Of a stretch of DNA of 53,327 nt, positions 11,501 through 22,966 are shown piece by piece. Positions within the stretch are counted from its first letter, which is position 1. Every line of letters starts with the position of its first letter. Position numbers and translations under genes: made by a program. Source of the stretch: Perkinsus olseni (lineage: Eukaryota > Perkinsozoa > Perkinsida); NCBI GenBank assembly GCA_013115125.1, contig JABANN010000203.1:1-53327 (forward strand), written 5' to 3'. The notes under the pieces are model-generated. The model searched no databases and was not told the DNA's origin. It was given only the letters and a program-made list of their open reading frames with translations.

Positions 11501-14140
11501 CGACTATCGGTGCGATTTGAGTGAGAATGCTTGCTAGTTTAACTACCAATTCTTCATCTCCCCAGATCATGACATCGTCATAGTATACGACACAGAAGAG
11601 GTTTGGTACCAAGTTGGTGAACTCCCTCGTGCTCTTGCACATGACAGGTCGTCCTAGAAGGCCGGTGAAGGCAGCATTCAGAATCATCAGAACAAGTCCC
11701 GACAGTGCCGCCGGCCCGAAAACGAGTCCAAACACAACTCGGTTACTACGATACCTATGGCTATCCGTTACTATATGAACATACTTCTTATCACCAAGCC
11801 TCAGCCTATAAAAGGCTTTACTCAGATCAAGGAAAGCCAAGGTATATGAAGAGTCCCACCGGCCTCTCACAAGCGCCGTTGCTTCGAATATGGTATACCC
11901 GTCATATGAAGCTTGGGGGAGGTGCTTATTTATCTCTCTACAGTCCGTACATGGTCGGCACTTAGTGGTTTTAAAGATTGATTGGGCCACTGGGAAAGTG
12001 CACGCAGTCCCTATGGTCAATTTATCCGGCTTAGTGTAGCCATCTATTTCTTCCCACCAATGGTGGCTTTTGTAGTCTTCTATCTCGTTTCTAAATTGCT
12101 GTTGTTGACCTTCCGTTAACTTCTGTAGTAGAGGTACTGAGTAGTCGTATACTGTCAGTTTTGCTGGCTGGCTCGGGCGTAGCTTTTGACTATCCGTCCT
12201 GCCCTGGGTCCAGTGAACCTCGTATACCAGTTTCTGGTTTGGATGGTCCTTAACGTCATCTCGTTGTATCTTCCGTATCCGCCCTATGTACTCTGGAGCA
12301 CCTGGTAAGGGCACATCGTTATCCATACCCGACATGAGAGCAATCTCTGCGGCTCGTTTCATGCTACTCAAGGATCGGTGGATACCCAGCTGGTCGCTGG
12401 GGGCTCTTTGGTCTACCGCACTCCCTGGTATGGTCAACTGTATATGCAACTTGGGGAAACTTGGTCTACCTATCAGTACATTGATGGACGCTGGCAAATG
12501 GGCGCTCGAGCACACCAAACACTGTATCTGCGCTGAATAGCTCCTGAGGGTTAGGTAGACCTCACAACTATCCACAAGCTCCACTTCACCGTTAAGCCCC
12601 TTCACTGTCAATGATTGAGATAGGGGCGAGGTTCGAAGAGACACCTCTTCCACTATCTGATCTGAGATTAAGTTCACAGATGACATACTGTCAATGCCCG
12701 CTCTAACTGGAGTATATTTATGATCCCCAACACTCTGTGAGATCACTCCAGTAACTATTGAAAGAGCATTGCTTATTCGTTTGGGATTTATCCCGACCCC
12801 ACAGTTATTCACTGACTCAACACTTATAGAGTAAGCAGATGAAGCACTAGTGATGTGAATACTCTTAACAGTAGAATCATCATCTTTACTATTCTTGTTA
12901 CTATTACGTGTACTCGTAGTCTTCGGGCAATTCTTGGCCAAGTGGCCCTTTTGCCCACACTTGAAGCACAAGCCATTTCTTTGACGTTCAGTTAACTCTG
13001 CTGAAGGCAGTCTGAACGAGTCATTAGTTCGAGTAGTAGTAGTTCTTGTAGACACCTGGCTCGAAGGCACACTATTGCTAAACTTCTGCCTTTTGGGCGG
13101 CCGCCCATTATCAGTATCATAGACCTTCGGGCCACGCTTCCTCCCATTGTCTTCTGGGGTGATCAGTCCCAAGTAGCCGTCAATGGACTGCTCACCATTA
13201 TTAAGTGCTTGAGTTTGGAGTCGTGATAACAATTCCTGTGGGGTCTTACAGTCAGCTTTCACCGTGGCAATCAACGCACCATAACCACTATCTGACATCT
13301 TAGCCCGAGGACACTGCTGTAGGATGAACTCGTAAAGGGCAGCCCGGAAGCTCCAATCAATCTGGAGCCCTTTGGTACCGGAGAGCTTCCCAGCTAAGTA
13401 CACTTCCTCCTCCACGATTCTAGAGAAATCCAGTCTCCCAGCTTTGCGATACAGGCTTGTCCATCGTCTCAAAAGAACGATAGGATGGCTAGCTTCTTCA
13501 GAACACTCAAGCTTGTCCATCATCGCCTCAGCTTTCACGCAGAGCTCCGCACACTTCGTCGTCCATCTACTATATGCTTCCTTGACTTTCGCCAGAAACT
13601 CAGTAGTATCGACAACATCAGACGACGGCTCTGCAATCTCTTTCCAGGCAAACAACTCAGCCGCTTGATTCAGCGTCTGTTCACCATTAGGGCCAGTTGT
13701 CAGAATATGTTGAGTACAGAGATCTCTCAACTCTCCTACAACGGTCCTAGGGAGAAACAGACTATAACTGAGGAGACGCAGAGGTGAAGTCGTTCCTTGA
13801 ACTCCATTCAATGCGAAGTCCAATTGCCTACGGAAACGACTCCATCTCCATGCCCCTTTGCCATGGAAACGTATACCCTCGAGACCCTCTTCTCTGGGTG
13901 CATCGGGGTGCTGGTATATGCCCCAGCTTGTAGCAAGAGCTTTCAGTGAGATGCCAATGGACCGGCCATCAGCACCTATGAAATTCATCTGTGACATAGC
14001 TGTACAACGAGGTTTGGCGCCTATAGCGTATTCAACCAGTTGCAAGCATGTTAGTTTATCGGAATACCATGACCAACTAGTTTCAGATGTCGAAAGTGCC
14101 GCAGAACTTAGGGCTTTCTTCAAAAGATCAGAAGGACCTT

Positions 14141-14157
14141 TCCCGGACGGTGCACCA
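14141..14157 (-). other. probable primer-binding site
   Basis: Directly inside the 5' LTR, the minus strand starts TGGTGCACCGTCCGGGA. The leading TGG is the usual complement of a tRNA CCA end. I cannot name the tRNA. Confidence 0.5.
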
Positions 14158-14526
14158 TGTACCGTTCTAGTGTCCGATCCGGTCGCTCCCGTCTTGGCCT
14201 CTTTCTGGTTACCACTTTCAACACTAGGCACAGTCATGGCAATAGAGATAATACAATAATGAATCGGAGGGCGGAGGTCAGATACAGCGTAATCGATCCA
14301 TAAGACAGCTAAGGGGACAATAGTTGTGACACAGGTAGATCAGTCACGAGAAAAAACAGCCACCGAGATTTGAACCTTGGCTTCTTGCTTAAGAACGTGC
14401 CGCTCTACCACTTGAGCTGATCATCCACGAGATGCTCCGATATTTGCTGCCGTAGACCGTAAATAGAAGGCACAGATAATGGCTGCACGTATGTTGCACA
14501 ACAGGGCGACCGATGAAACCGTTACA
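14158..14526 (-). repeat. 5' LTR of the retrotransposon
   Basis: Partner of 8139-8506. The gag reading frame opens inside this LTR, at about 14237. The sense strand of the LTR holds a tRNA-like module: an A-box-like CAGCTCAAGTGGTAGAGC, a Lys(CTT)-like TTCTTAA loop, a B-box GGTTCAAATC and a T-run. Confidence 0.95.
14350..14420 (-). repeat. tRNA-like module in the 5' LTR (a copy lies in the 3' LTR near 8340-8410)
   Basis: In element sense the order is GGATGAT, CAGCTCAAGTGGTAGAGC (a strong A-box and D-arm), TTCTTAA where an anticodon loop would be, CCAAGGTTCAAATC (B-box), then a T5-T6 run that could end Pol III transcription. D-arm pairs GCTC/GAGC are intact. The acceptor stem does not pair and the T-stem is poor, so it is derived from a tRNA rather than being one. 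Confidence 0.65.
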
Positions 14527-14530
14527 GTAG

Positions 14531-15279
14531 TACGACACAGACAAGCGAGAAGAGCAGATAGTAGTGCTCGTGCTGCTGATGGCTACCAACGCTGTTGATG
14601 ATATCATGGATCAACGACCCGTGGGGCTACTCCGATAGAGTCTGTGACCATCGGTACACCTATTTAAGGACGGCCTGCAGTAGCCAACACGTACAGCTGA
14701 ACGACCGGGCATCAGCAGAAGAGATAGACCACAAGATGATGATGGAGACGACGTAGACGAGAATTATTATATTAGGAAGATCTCTACTGGTGAAACTAGA
14801 CAAGAATACAACCTCATTACGTTAAGTCAACGAGAGGCTAAGCGAATCCACCTGGCAAGTCGAAGGAACAGCAGGCCAGAGAATGATCGGCTCAGCCACG
14901 GTGTGACTAATAACAATCAAGCAGGTCGTGAGGAACACTTAGGTTAGTGACACGACGTATGCTATAATTCGTCTAAGGGAAGAGAGGAGGAACAACAGGA
15001 AGAATATGGTGTCGCCTGACATGGTGTGTTTGCGTGAATCGTGTCGTCGAGGGACACAAGTTTTACCGGCAATAATGATAACAACAACAGCAGGGCAGTA
15101 GTGGCGAGGTGATGGAAGAGCCCGGAGTGAAGCTCCGGTGGACCGATGAAGGCAAACGAGGAATAATGACTTCAGGCCAGATTGGCCCGTTGGTGACAGT
15201 CCTCGCAGACAATCTGATAGAGCTGATGATGATGATGCCCTCCTAGACGGAAGGTAGACTCGGAATCCGTTAGGGGACG
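14531..15279. other. intergenic spacer beside the LTR element
   Basis: Spacer between the retrotransposon and the 3' end of the phosphodiesterase gene. Open frames here are short and of low complexity. I see no RNA gene or coding exon I would support. Confidence 0.6.
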
Positions 15280-17709
15280 TTAGTACTCCCACTGGGCAGG
15301 AGCAGCATGCTTCTCTTCCTCCTCGTCCCTGTCGGATCGAGGACCCCTTGGAGTAACAGCAAGCTCAGCAACACTGACAGAAGAAGTCCGCTGCCTCTGT
15401 TCTCGGTCCTCGACTTCCTTCATACGCTGAAAGTTGTCATCCATCACCTTCACCCTCTCATGGATGCCGTTCAACAGCCCATCGAGCGTGTTCCACAATG
15501 GGCTCACGACGAAGCTTATGAACCCAACCTGTAACTTGGCAAGCTCCAATGTGTCGTCTGGACGATGGGCCATGAAGGGCGCGAAGGGCAGGCCTTCCAT
15601 CCTCTCAGCCTCGGCCTGGCGGTAGTACTCAGAGACCACACGATAGCTCCAGTTGTAGTACTCATCATAGGGCATGAGTGGGTTAGAGATATCAGCAGCA
15701 TGCACGATGCCTTGAAGCAGCGTAGGTCGGCTCTCGGCCAAGGCCCCGTCGATCCACTCCCCTGCTTGCCCGTGCCTCTCCTCGTTGGAGCCGTTGTAGT
15801 CCAGTAGTAGTTCCTGCAGCTTGATGGTTATGTCGAAGTGGACCTTCATGTCCGTAGCCAGAATGACCGCGATAACGGTCTGACGGAAGAGCTCGTAGTC
15901 GCTGGGCTCGCCAGGCTCCTCAGCTGCAGGCCAGGACGAAGTGAAGTCAACAGCACCACCAAGAAGAAGTTCGAACGTCCTCGCAGCATGCATGTTCTCC
16001 AGCACAGCCGTGTCGTTGTATCGCACAGCCAGATGCCTTCTCCCCTTGATGAAGTAGTCGTTGTTGAGGCCAGGGTGATTAACGTCATGGCACAGTGCTC
16101 CGATTAGGAGACTGAACTCCTCCAGAGGAGTGCAAATTACGTCACGCGCCCCAGCGGGTCCCGGTCGGGCAGAGCAACCCGCTTTGTACAGAACGTAGCC
16201 CACGCAGCTCATCACTTGATAGGCGTGGTAGAAGTTGTGGTACGGATTATCAGCATGATAATCAGTGGCGATCAGGTTAATAAACCCCCACAGCTTAGAG
16301 GCCTCCACCAGCTTCCCTTCGCCCACGAAGCCCCATCGGTCGAATACACTGTAGGCCCGACGAACCATCTCAGAATGGTCTATATTGAACAACTTTACGT
16401 CCCAGCTGAGCAGATCCGGCAGCTGCAGGCTCTCCATCACAGGCAGCTCCAGTATCTTAGCCGTGAACTTCGCCTCATCGTACGCTACCGAGTCGCTCGC
16501 CCTTCTCGAGGTGTCGCTGACGGAGCCCCTGCCGGTGCTGGTGCTGTCCCTAGCGCCACCCATGCCATCCCGCATCCACTGCTGGACGAAGGCATAGACA
16601 CTAGGATTCTCATTCTGCAGCTGCCTGGACACTCGTCGGAGTATGATACTCCGAATGGCGGTACTGGTAAGATCATGGCTCCAGCGATGGGACACATGCC
16701 TGGCCACGGTCAACTGCGGTGGAGGCGGGACACTATCGCACTCCTCCTCCTCATCAGCACGATGCACGACGCCGACTAGCCCGACGCCCCTTCGTCCCAC
16801 GCTTGAGCTCAGGAAAGTAGATGTAGGCATCGTCGTCATCCTCATCGCTATCATTGGCTGTGTCGTGGTACTGCGGGCGCCTCTCAGTGAGGTTCTCCCG
16901 GATGTAGTTACACATGAACTCGGCAGGGTTGCAAGGCGTGTGAATACCCAGCTCAATGAGCATCATACAGGGTGTTCCAATTCGATATGCAAATCACTAA
17001 AATCAGTCTAATTCATGCCATATTGCGTGTTTGAAGCTGAAACTTGAGTATGATATGCCCTAATATATTTACGGCAAAGGGTATTAATATCAGCTAATCG
17101 ATCGACCGTTTCGCTTACCCGAGGGCGCGCGAAAAAAATTCTCACCGGGTAGCCGTGCCAATTCGTTATGCAACACAGTTCTTGATCGGTCTAATGGCTC
17201 GTGGAACCTTCCTTCAAACACAGAGTTTCAGCTTCAAACACGCAATATGGCATGAATTAGACTGATTTTAGTGATTTGCATATCGAATTGGAACACCCTG
17301 TAGTGAGGAAGTTCTCCAAGTCAAACCGTCGGAAGTAGGCCAGGACGTCCTTAGAGCAGACCTTGTGACCATTAGGGCTCTCCTCTGCCGCGGCAGCAGC
17401 ACAGGCCGCTACGACCTCGGCAGTTGACGGAGAGGTAGGAGTACCGGCAGCATCGCTCGGAGAACCATGGTGATGATGATGGCGATGGGTGACAGAACTC
17501 GGTGAAGTGACGACAGACTCAGGCCTGGCTACCTGGATGAAAGGGGAGATGGTCGGCGCATCGTCCGAAGCATCATCATCCTCGCAGTCGTCTAAGGTGG
17601 AAGCCGTCGCAGCACAAGCCAGCGCTGACTTGGTGACCACGTCGTCTTCTGTTTTGTTCTTATCGTTCTTGTCATTCTCCTGCGTGGTCGTGGTGGTAGT
17701 AAGGCTCAT
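15280..17709 (-). CDS. class I 3',5'-cyclic nucleotide phosphodiesterase, interrupted by a MITE
   Basis: The C-terminal part (about 16320-15400) is a PDEase_I catalytic domain. It has the first metal-binding motif HNFYHAYQV (about 16240), the HD motif with LCHDVNHPGLNNDYF (about 16100-16050) and HAADISNP (about 15690). It should hydrolyse cAMP and/or cGMP. The N-terminus starts at 17709 with MSLTTTTTTQEN and is Thr/Ser-rich and low complexity, leading to AYFRRFDLENFLT. A 333-bp MITE with its TA duplication then splits the frame. Removing it joins LENFLT to MMLIELGIHTPC exactly in frame. Further on, near 16785, the reading frame must shift once more (after YFPELKRGTKG) to reach GVVHRADEEEECDSV. 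This could be a very short intron, a sequencing error at a G run, or real damage. Whether this allele works is therefore uncertain. No membrane segment is obvious. Confidence 0.8.
16968..17300. mobile_element. Tc1/mariner-like MITE inside the phosphodiesterase coding sequence
   Basis: Terminal inverted repeats of about 77 bp, perfect by eye, begin CAGGGTGTTCCAATTC and enclose about 180 bp with no transposase frame. TA flanks both sides (16966-16967 and 17301-17302), the target duplication of the Tc1/mariner superfamily. The 335-bp insertion is not a multiple of three and carries stops. On the coding strand no AG acceptor lies at the downstream edge, so clean splicing as an intron looks unlikely. 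The perfect inverted repeats suggest recent insertion. Confidence 0.93.
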
Positions 17710-17985
17710 GTAGGGATTAGCAGGCCAGTGCTTATCGATAGAATTACAACCAACTGAACGAAGACGACAGGAGAATCACTCTGGACCTCCACCCGAACCA
17801 CAGCCCGGCTGGCATCAAGAAACTGCGCAAGTTATAATAAATATTGACGATGTTGATGCTGTTAGACAAATATAGCGGTCCCCGACTATTGCTGCTGTTG
17901 TTGGCCCGACACCGCTCGTTCCGGACTGGAAGGGGAGCTGAACGAGAGAACCACGTGTGGCGGTGTACCGACCCGTAAGCCCGTA

Positions 17986-20388
17986 CTACCTCAGTTGTTG
18001 TTGTTGCCCTTTGGCATCGGCCAAAGGCTGGGCAGGTAGCTGCGAGGCATTCGTATAGGAGCCGTAATAGTAGTACCCCGTCTGTGGTGACGGCCATTGC
18101 TGCTGCTGTTGTTGGTGAGGTTGAACCGTGGGCACCGAGTAAGCGCCAGACTGCTGAGCACTAGGGCTCTGCTGAGGCATCAGCGGTGGGGCACCGTACG
18201 GCAGTGGCGCACCGGTAGGGTACCGGTGTTGGTCGATGGCCCCCTGAGGTCCATAGTATTGGGGCTGTGCCGGTACTGCACTCAACGGGGCAGCCGCCGG
18301 AACAGGCTGTCCTTGATGGACCACAGGGGAAGCGGTGATGGGGATTGACGAAGAAGCGGATAGCTGGCTGGCTGAAGTCTGGGGACCCACAGGGGAGCCA
18401 CGGATGATGGACTGTGGACTACTAGCCTGCTGCAGTGAGGCCACCGATGCCGCCGCCGGCGCCGCCTGCACTACAGGGACTGGGTGGTACGGTTGCTGGA
18501 GATCAGCCTGGGCACCAGGGATCATGCTTGCTGAGCTCATGCCCGCATGTAGAGATCCCACCGGGGATGAGGCGTTGGCGGCCGGCGACGAGGCTCGTTG
18601 TGGCTGAGCCACACCTAACTCATCCCGCCCAGCTAGACCTTGCACAGCCATAGGCGACTGCTGCTGCTGCTGCTGTTGTGGCGGTGCTCCTTGCACGGGC
18701 ATGGGCGACTGCTGCTGCTGCTGTAGTGGCGGTGCTCCTTGCACAGGCATGGGCGACTGCTGCTGCTGCTGCTGTAGTGGCGGTGCCCCTTGTACGGCCA
18801 TAGGCGACTGCTGCTGCTGCTGCTGCTGTTGTGGCGGTGCCCCTTGCACAGGCATGGGCGACTGCTGCTGCTGCTGTAGTGGCGGTGCCCCTTGTACGGC
18901 CATAGGCGACTGCTGCTGCTGCTGTTGTGGCGGTGCCCCTTGCACAGCCATAGGCGACTGCTGCTGCTGTAGTGGCGGTGCCCCTTGTACAGCCATAGGC
19001 GACTGCTGCTGCAGTAGTGGCGGTGCTCCTTGCACAGGCATGGGCGGCTGTTGTTGTTGTTTATAATAATAGGCTTGCTGCTCTCCAGGAGTCCAAGACT
19101 GTTGTTGTTGTTGTTGTCCACTATGAGCCCCATACTGTGTCCCCAGAGCTGGAGGGATATACCCCTGTGGCAGACCATTGGTATCGCCGCCTGCTGTAGC
19201 CAGTGCATCGAACGCCTCGAACGGGTTGCTATCACTTTTGCCACCCATGCCACTCCCTGCCCCCATCTGCCCTTCATTACCACCCATGCCGTCCCCGGCA
19301 CCTCCTTGGCCAACAGCTGCACCAGCACCACCGCCGGCCGCTGCTGACCCCCAGACATCAGGGCTATCGAAAGATATCATGTCCGGTGCGACGGGCTGGG
19401 GCGCACTCGTTGAGGGCTCGTCAGGGAAGGTCGGCATTTGTGTATTAAAAAATGCGTTCTCAGCAGCATCCACTTGTTGCTTATAATCGTCCCGGTGACC
19501 TATCCTAGCCGCCAAATCTGTGGGTGGCGGGATCTGTGGGTTCTCGTCTTCGCTCTGACAGAAGATTGTTCGAAGTTGACCCATTTTGCATCTTGCCAGC
19601 CTCAACCTACAGATTCGTCTTCACTGGAGGAATCATCATCAACTCCAGCCTGAGCTCGAAGCAGCGCTACTTGCTTCTGCATCTCCCGGTACCTATGAGG
19701 CCCCTCGATCCCACAGTATCGCATAATTTGGGGAAATTTTGGTATGAGACTTACTCATCATCATTCGTCTCGTTAGCTTTTCTCTTCTCCGCCATTCGTC
19801 TCTCATAGTACCTGCATAACCCAGTGACCACCAACAAGGGAATCTTAGGTCGACTACTGTCGAAGACGGATAGCCTGCTCCCGCTTTCCCCTGACCGTGT
19901 AAGCGTAGAACGGCACCGTGTCGATGAGCAGGTCCCATCGATCAGGATACCGAGATGGGACTATCTTGAAGTAATGGCCCTGGAACTTGAAGGCGTAACT
20001 GCACAGCGGCCGTTTCCAAAGCCTAATGGTCCGTCCACGCGAGGTCTACCTGAACTTGCCAGACTTCTGAACTTGCATGGTTTGTTCATAGCCATTGAGG
20101 ACGACTCTGTATTTGTCACTGCGCCACGAAACGAACAGATTTACCAGGTAACTCTAAGGATAGCGACTACTGTCTGTACTGAACCAGACCGAGTGGCCCG
20201 TACTGTACTACCTGGCCGCCTATCTCGAACCGCCAAGTGTACCTGCACGGTGCGGTATGAGGGAGGACTCCCAAAGGGCCAGGGCTCTACTTGGTTTTGG
20301 AACTGGATATGACCGACCCGACGTCCTCAGTCTCGTAAGATACCGCCGTTATCTCATCATCGGCGGGATTGGCGGTGGGCGATGACAT
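17986..20388 (-). CDS. Gln/Pro-repeat protein with conserved-looking N-terminal domain
   Basis: A seven-exon model with phases that fit throughout: 20388-20291, 20242-20171, 20118-20050, 19998-19858, 19811-19755, 19692-19611 and 19554-17986. It starts MSSPTANPADDEITAVSYE. Exons 2-4 encode an aromatic, probably beta-rich segment (KYTWRFEIGGQVVQYGPLG, KYRVVLNGYEQTMQVQ, AFKFQGHYFKIVPSRYPDRW). A charged helix follows (YYERRMAEKRKANETNDDE, YREMQKQVALLRAQ), then an acidic stretch and IPPPTDLAARIGHRDDY. The large last exon is Ala/Gly/Pro/Gln-rich with nine copies of a QQQSPMxVQGAPP unit. I do not recognise the N-terminal domain. Phase-separating RNA-binding, trafficking or coat-associated proteins have similar tails, but that is only analogy. 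Introns are very small (about 40-60 nt). Confidence 0.8.
18640..19060 (-). repeat. coding minisatellite, nine Gln/Pro units
   Basis: Nine tandem units of about 42-54 bp encode poly-Gln of 3-7 residues followed by S/P-P-M-A/P-V-Q-G-A-P-P. The last unit degenerates to VQGLAG. Length variation lies in the CAG/CTG run, typical of slippage within a tandem duplication. Confidence 0.95.
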
Positions 20389-20896
20389 TGCTGGCCCTCA
20401 AACAGGAACAAAATTGGACCTATCTGAGTTTGGCAAGGACGATGGAAAGATACCCCAACACCTCCGTTGGGTCCGATGAGTTGAAAGCACTACAACACCA
20501 CAATCGTTTAATGGAAACGAGCATCTGTTACACGGCGCGCGGTCAATCGTCCTGCAAGGCTGTCACAGGCAGCCGCCGGTACTACCCCGAACTGGCTTCG
20601 TATTTTACTCCGACCTCTCCTTCAACGGCTACCGGTTTATCGTCGCAGTGGACGCCAACGCCTTACGAACTCCTCTCATAGAAGCGGCCTGTCATTCACC
20701 TACTGATGGCTACTCAACGACTGCCCAGCCCGCCCTAACCATAGCGACCAGCCCCAACGCCTTTACCCGGTTAGAACCGTTTGGATGACCCAGAGGTAAG
20801 GGTCACAGATAACGATCGCGCCCGCCATTCTGATCGATTATGTTTCACCAGACAGTGAGTGTAGAAATGACTATGGCTTCCCAATAATATGTTATT
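20389..20896. other. divergent intergenic region at a strand switch
   Basis: Separates the minus-strand block from the nine-gene plus-strand block, so it should hold promoters or transcription starts for both directions. No TATA-like or repeated motif convinces me. A short AT-rich stretch lies just before 20897. Confidence 0.5.
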
Positions 20897-22513
20897 ATGT
20901 CTAGTACAAGTACTAATAAACTTACCCGTCACATCCCTGAGTACATATGGTTCCTGCTGTATCGGATTGTGAATGCTCTATTAATAAGCACCTACAGCAG
21001 CGCTGATGAGTACTGGCAGTCCATAGAGGTGTCGCATTACCTTGTCTTTGGTAAGGGGTACCTCACGTGGGAATGGCGACCTGAAGTGGCCTTAAGGTCC
21101 TCCTTAATGCCCCTCTTCTATGTCCCTTACTACTGGTTGTTGAAGGTAACGGGATTGGACGGGCGTTGGCTGATAGCCTACGGGCCGAGAGTCTTCGTAC
21201 AGGCCCCCTTGGCAGCATTAGCCGACCTTTGCTTCTCTAAAACCGTATCGATTCTCCTGGAGCCAGCACTCGCAAGGACTGCCTTGGTACTGTGGCTCAG
21301 CAACTGGTTCATTCTCTCGATGCTAACCAGGACCTTCGCCAACAGTGTCGAGACCGCCCTTTACTGCATTATAATATTCGCTCTACTCCGATGGACCAGG
21401 CAGCCCAGAAAATACCACTTCCTCTTCCTCTCAACGGTCCTTTCGGCGGCTTCAGTGCTCATTCGCCCGACCAGCGCTACCTCTCTGGCGCCCTTGCTAG
21501 CGTTTAACTGCGTCTACGTGTTGTCCTACACCAGGCAATGGTGGCTGCTTCCGGTATGTGTTGGTATTGGCCTGGGGACCATGGCATGCATAGGATGCCT
21601 CGACAGCGTATTGCTGTATAATGGGAGCCTGCGAGGAGCCCTTACTTGGTTCAATTTTGCGGAATTCAATTTCATCAACGACTTTGGGAAGCTTTACGGC
21701 GATGACCACTCTTGGCTATGGTGAGAAGCCTCTTCGTCTGAGTCCCCCTTTCCCTCATACTGCTTCAGGTACTTCATAGCCGGCATTCCTCTATTACTGC
21801 TCAACCACATGGTACCACTACTTCGATCGTTGTGGGAGGGCACCTACCGGCCCCCTATGGACAAGCGTTTTACGCTCTCACTGGTCCTATCCTGGTTGGT
21901 GTCTTTGCCACTGCTGTCCTTGGCAAGTCACAAGGAGCTGCGCTTTATTATGCCTACTGTGCCAGTATTGTGTCTAGTGGTAGCTCCAGCTGTTGGTCCT
22001 ATTAGAGGTGGCATTCAAGGTCTGTTCAAGAAGGCATGGCCGCACTTAGTGGTGGCCTTGGTAGCTCTTCGATGGCATCAGTATGGTCCTGATGTTGTTA
22101 TGTCGGAGCTGTCGCGGCAGGTGGCCCCTGGCGATAGCGTGAGGTTCCTTACGCCCTGTCACGCGACGCCGTTCACAACGCACGTGCATGGGACTAGGAT
22201 ATCATCGATGGACATACTCGACTGTTCTCCGCCATTAAAGGAGTTGGCTGCAGGGATCGAACCCGGGTTGAATGAGCGGGACGCCTTCTTCGCGGACCCT
22301 CAGGCTCATGTGGAGAACACGACTCGTGGCTACGACTGGCTGGTTGTGTGGGGTGGTGCTGTTCGCCGAGAGGACAACGGTCTGGCGCGGTGGTTGGAGG
22401 AGGACGGCGACTATGACTTCGTAGAGAGCATCGGTGATGGTATGATCAATGATGGTCCTTATGGCTTCGAGTTTTGGCCGACTTTTGAACTATATCATCA
22501 TCATAATGACTAG
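20897..22513 (+). CDS. PIGB: GPI mannosyltransferase 3 (PIG-B-like, GT22 family)
   Basis: Two exons, 20897-21720 and 21769-22513, joined across a 48-nt GTGAGA...CAG intron give 522 residues. The luminal first loop carries the GT22 signature: SADEYWQSIEVSHYLVFGKG followed by YLTWEWRPE. The Asp-Glu pair is the catalytic or dolichol-P-mannose-binding motif. Later come TRTFANSVETAL and, in exon 2, HKELRFI, the HKExRF motif of this family. About eight to ten hydrophobic segments span the chain. The enzyme adds the third mannose to the GPI anchor precursor in the ER membrane, using dolichol-phosphate mannose. The length is near the usual 500-550. ALG9/ALG12 are relatives, but DEYWQS..VSH and YLTWEW favour PIG-B. 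The C-terminal region with GYDWLVVWGGAVR is also typical. Confidence 0.88.
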
Positions 22514-22966
22514 CAGCAGTAGTAGTCGATGGTCTGTAGGGCTTGTTGTTGACTTTCATGTTTTCCATGATGACAGTGCGGCTTGTAGTGGAGGACGCCA
22601 ATGGAGGGTAGGGAGGGCTGTCGTTTTCAGATGGCGAAGATACACTGCGACTGGTCGGATAGCGCAATACGGGTTGCAGAGATGGTGTTATTATTTAGTG
22701 GATAGGATTTCGATAAGGTGGCTCTTGATGATTCCAGAAGTCAAGATACCATGCCGTAGGTGGGTGTATGGTGAATAGTCCTTCTGTGCGTGTCGGGGTA
22801 GTCTTTCTAGATGCTGTAGGTTCTCCAGCATGTAGGATTTTCCCCTTTTTTCATCAGAATCGGTGTCCATCGCAGTGCATATTACCGACATATGATGGCG
22901 TGATAGGTCGGTTAAATACGACATTGACCTGTTGCTGGGTAGTTTGATTGTGTCCTCTGTCTCCTT
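22514..22966. other. intergenic spacer
   Basis: Spacer between the PIG-B-like gene and the methyltransferase-like gene on the same strand. I see no coding exon or RNA gene here. Confidence 0.55.

Larger units (their letters stand above)
8139..14526 (-). mobile_element. LTR retrotransposon, nearly full length, young
   Basis: Two direct LTRs (8139-8506 and 14158-14526) bound the element, each TG...CA. A 4-bp duplication GTAG flanks it (8135-8138 and 14527-14530). Parts read on the minus strand: gag from about 14240 with a CCHC zinc knuckle near 12950; an aspartic-protease-like region with an AGIDSMSS active-site motif near 12700; reverse transcriptase at about 12200-11400 with YYDD near 11580; RNase H at about 11060-10560; integrase at about 10100-8700, with an HHCC zinc module, DDE residues and a long C-terminal extension. 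The order RT-RNase H-integrase fits Ty3/gypsy or Bel/Pao; I cannot decide between them. The coding region appears to have about two breaks, so treat it as a recent fossil. LTRs differ at about three positions in 368, so insertion is recent. Confidence 0.93.

Noticed and set aside
18633-19358. Other frames through the Gln/Pro minisatellite (Ser-rich, Cys-rich)
   Set aside because: CAG/CTG repeats keep all frames open. Only the Gln/Pro frame joins correctly spliced upstream exons.
22250-22275. B-box-like GGGATCGAACCCGGGTT in the PIG-B-like gene
   Set aside because: It lies in the coding frame (AGIEPGLNERDAF) of a conserved enzyme and has no A-box or T-run, so it is chance.
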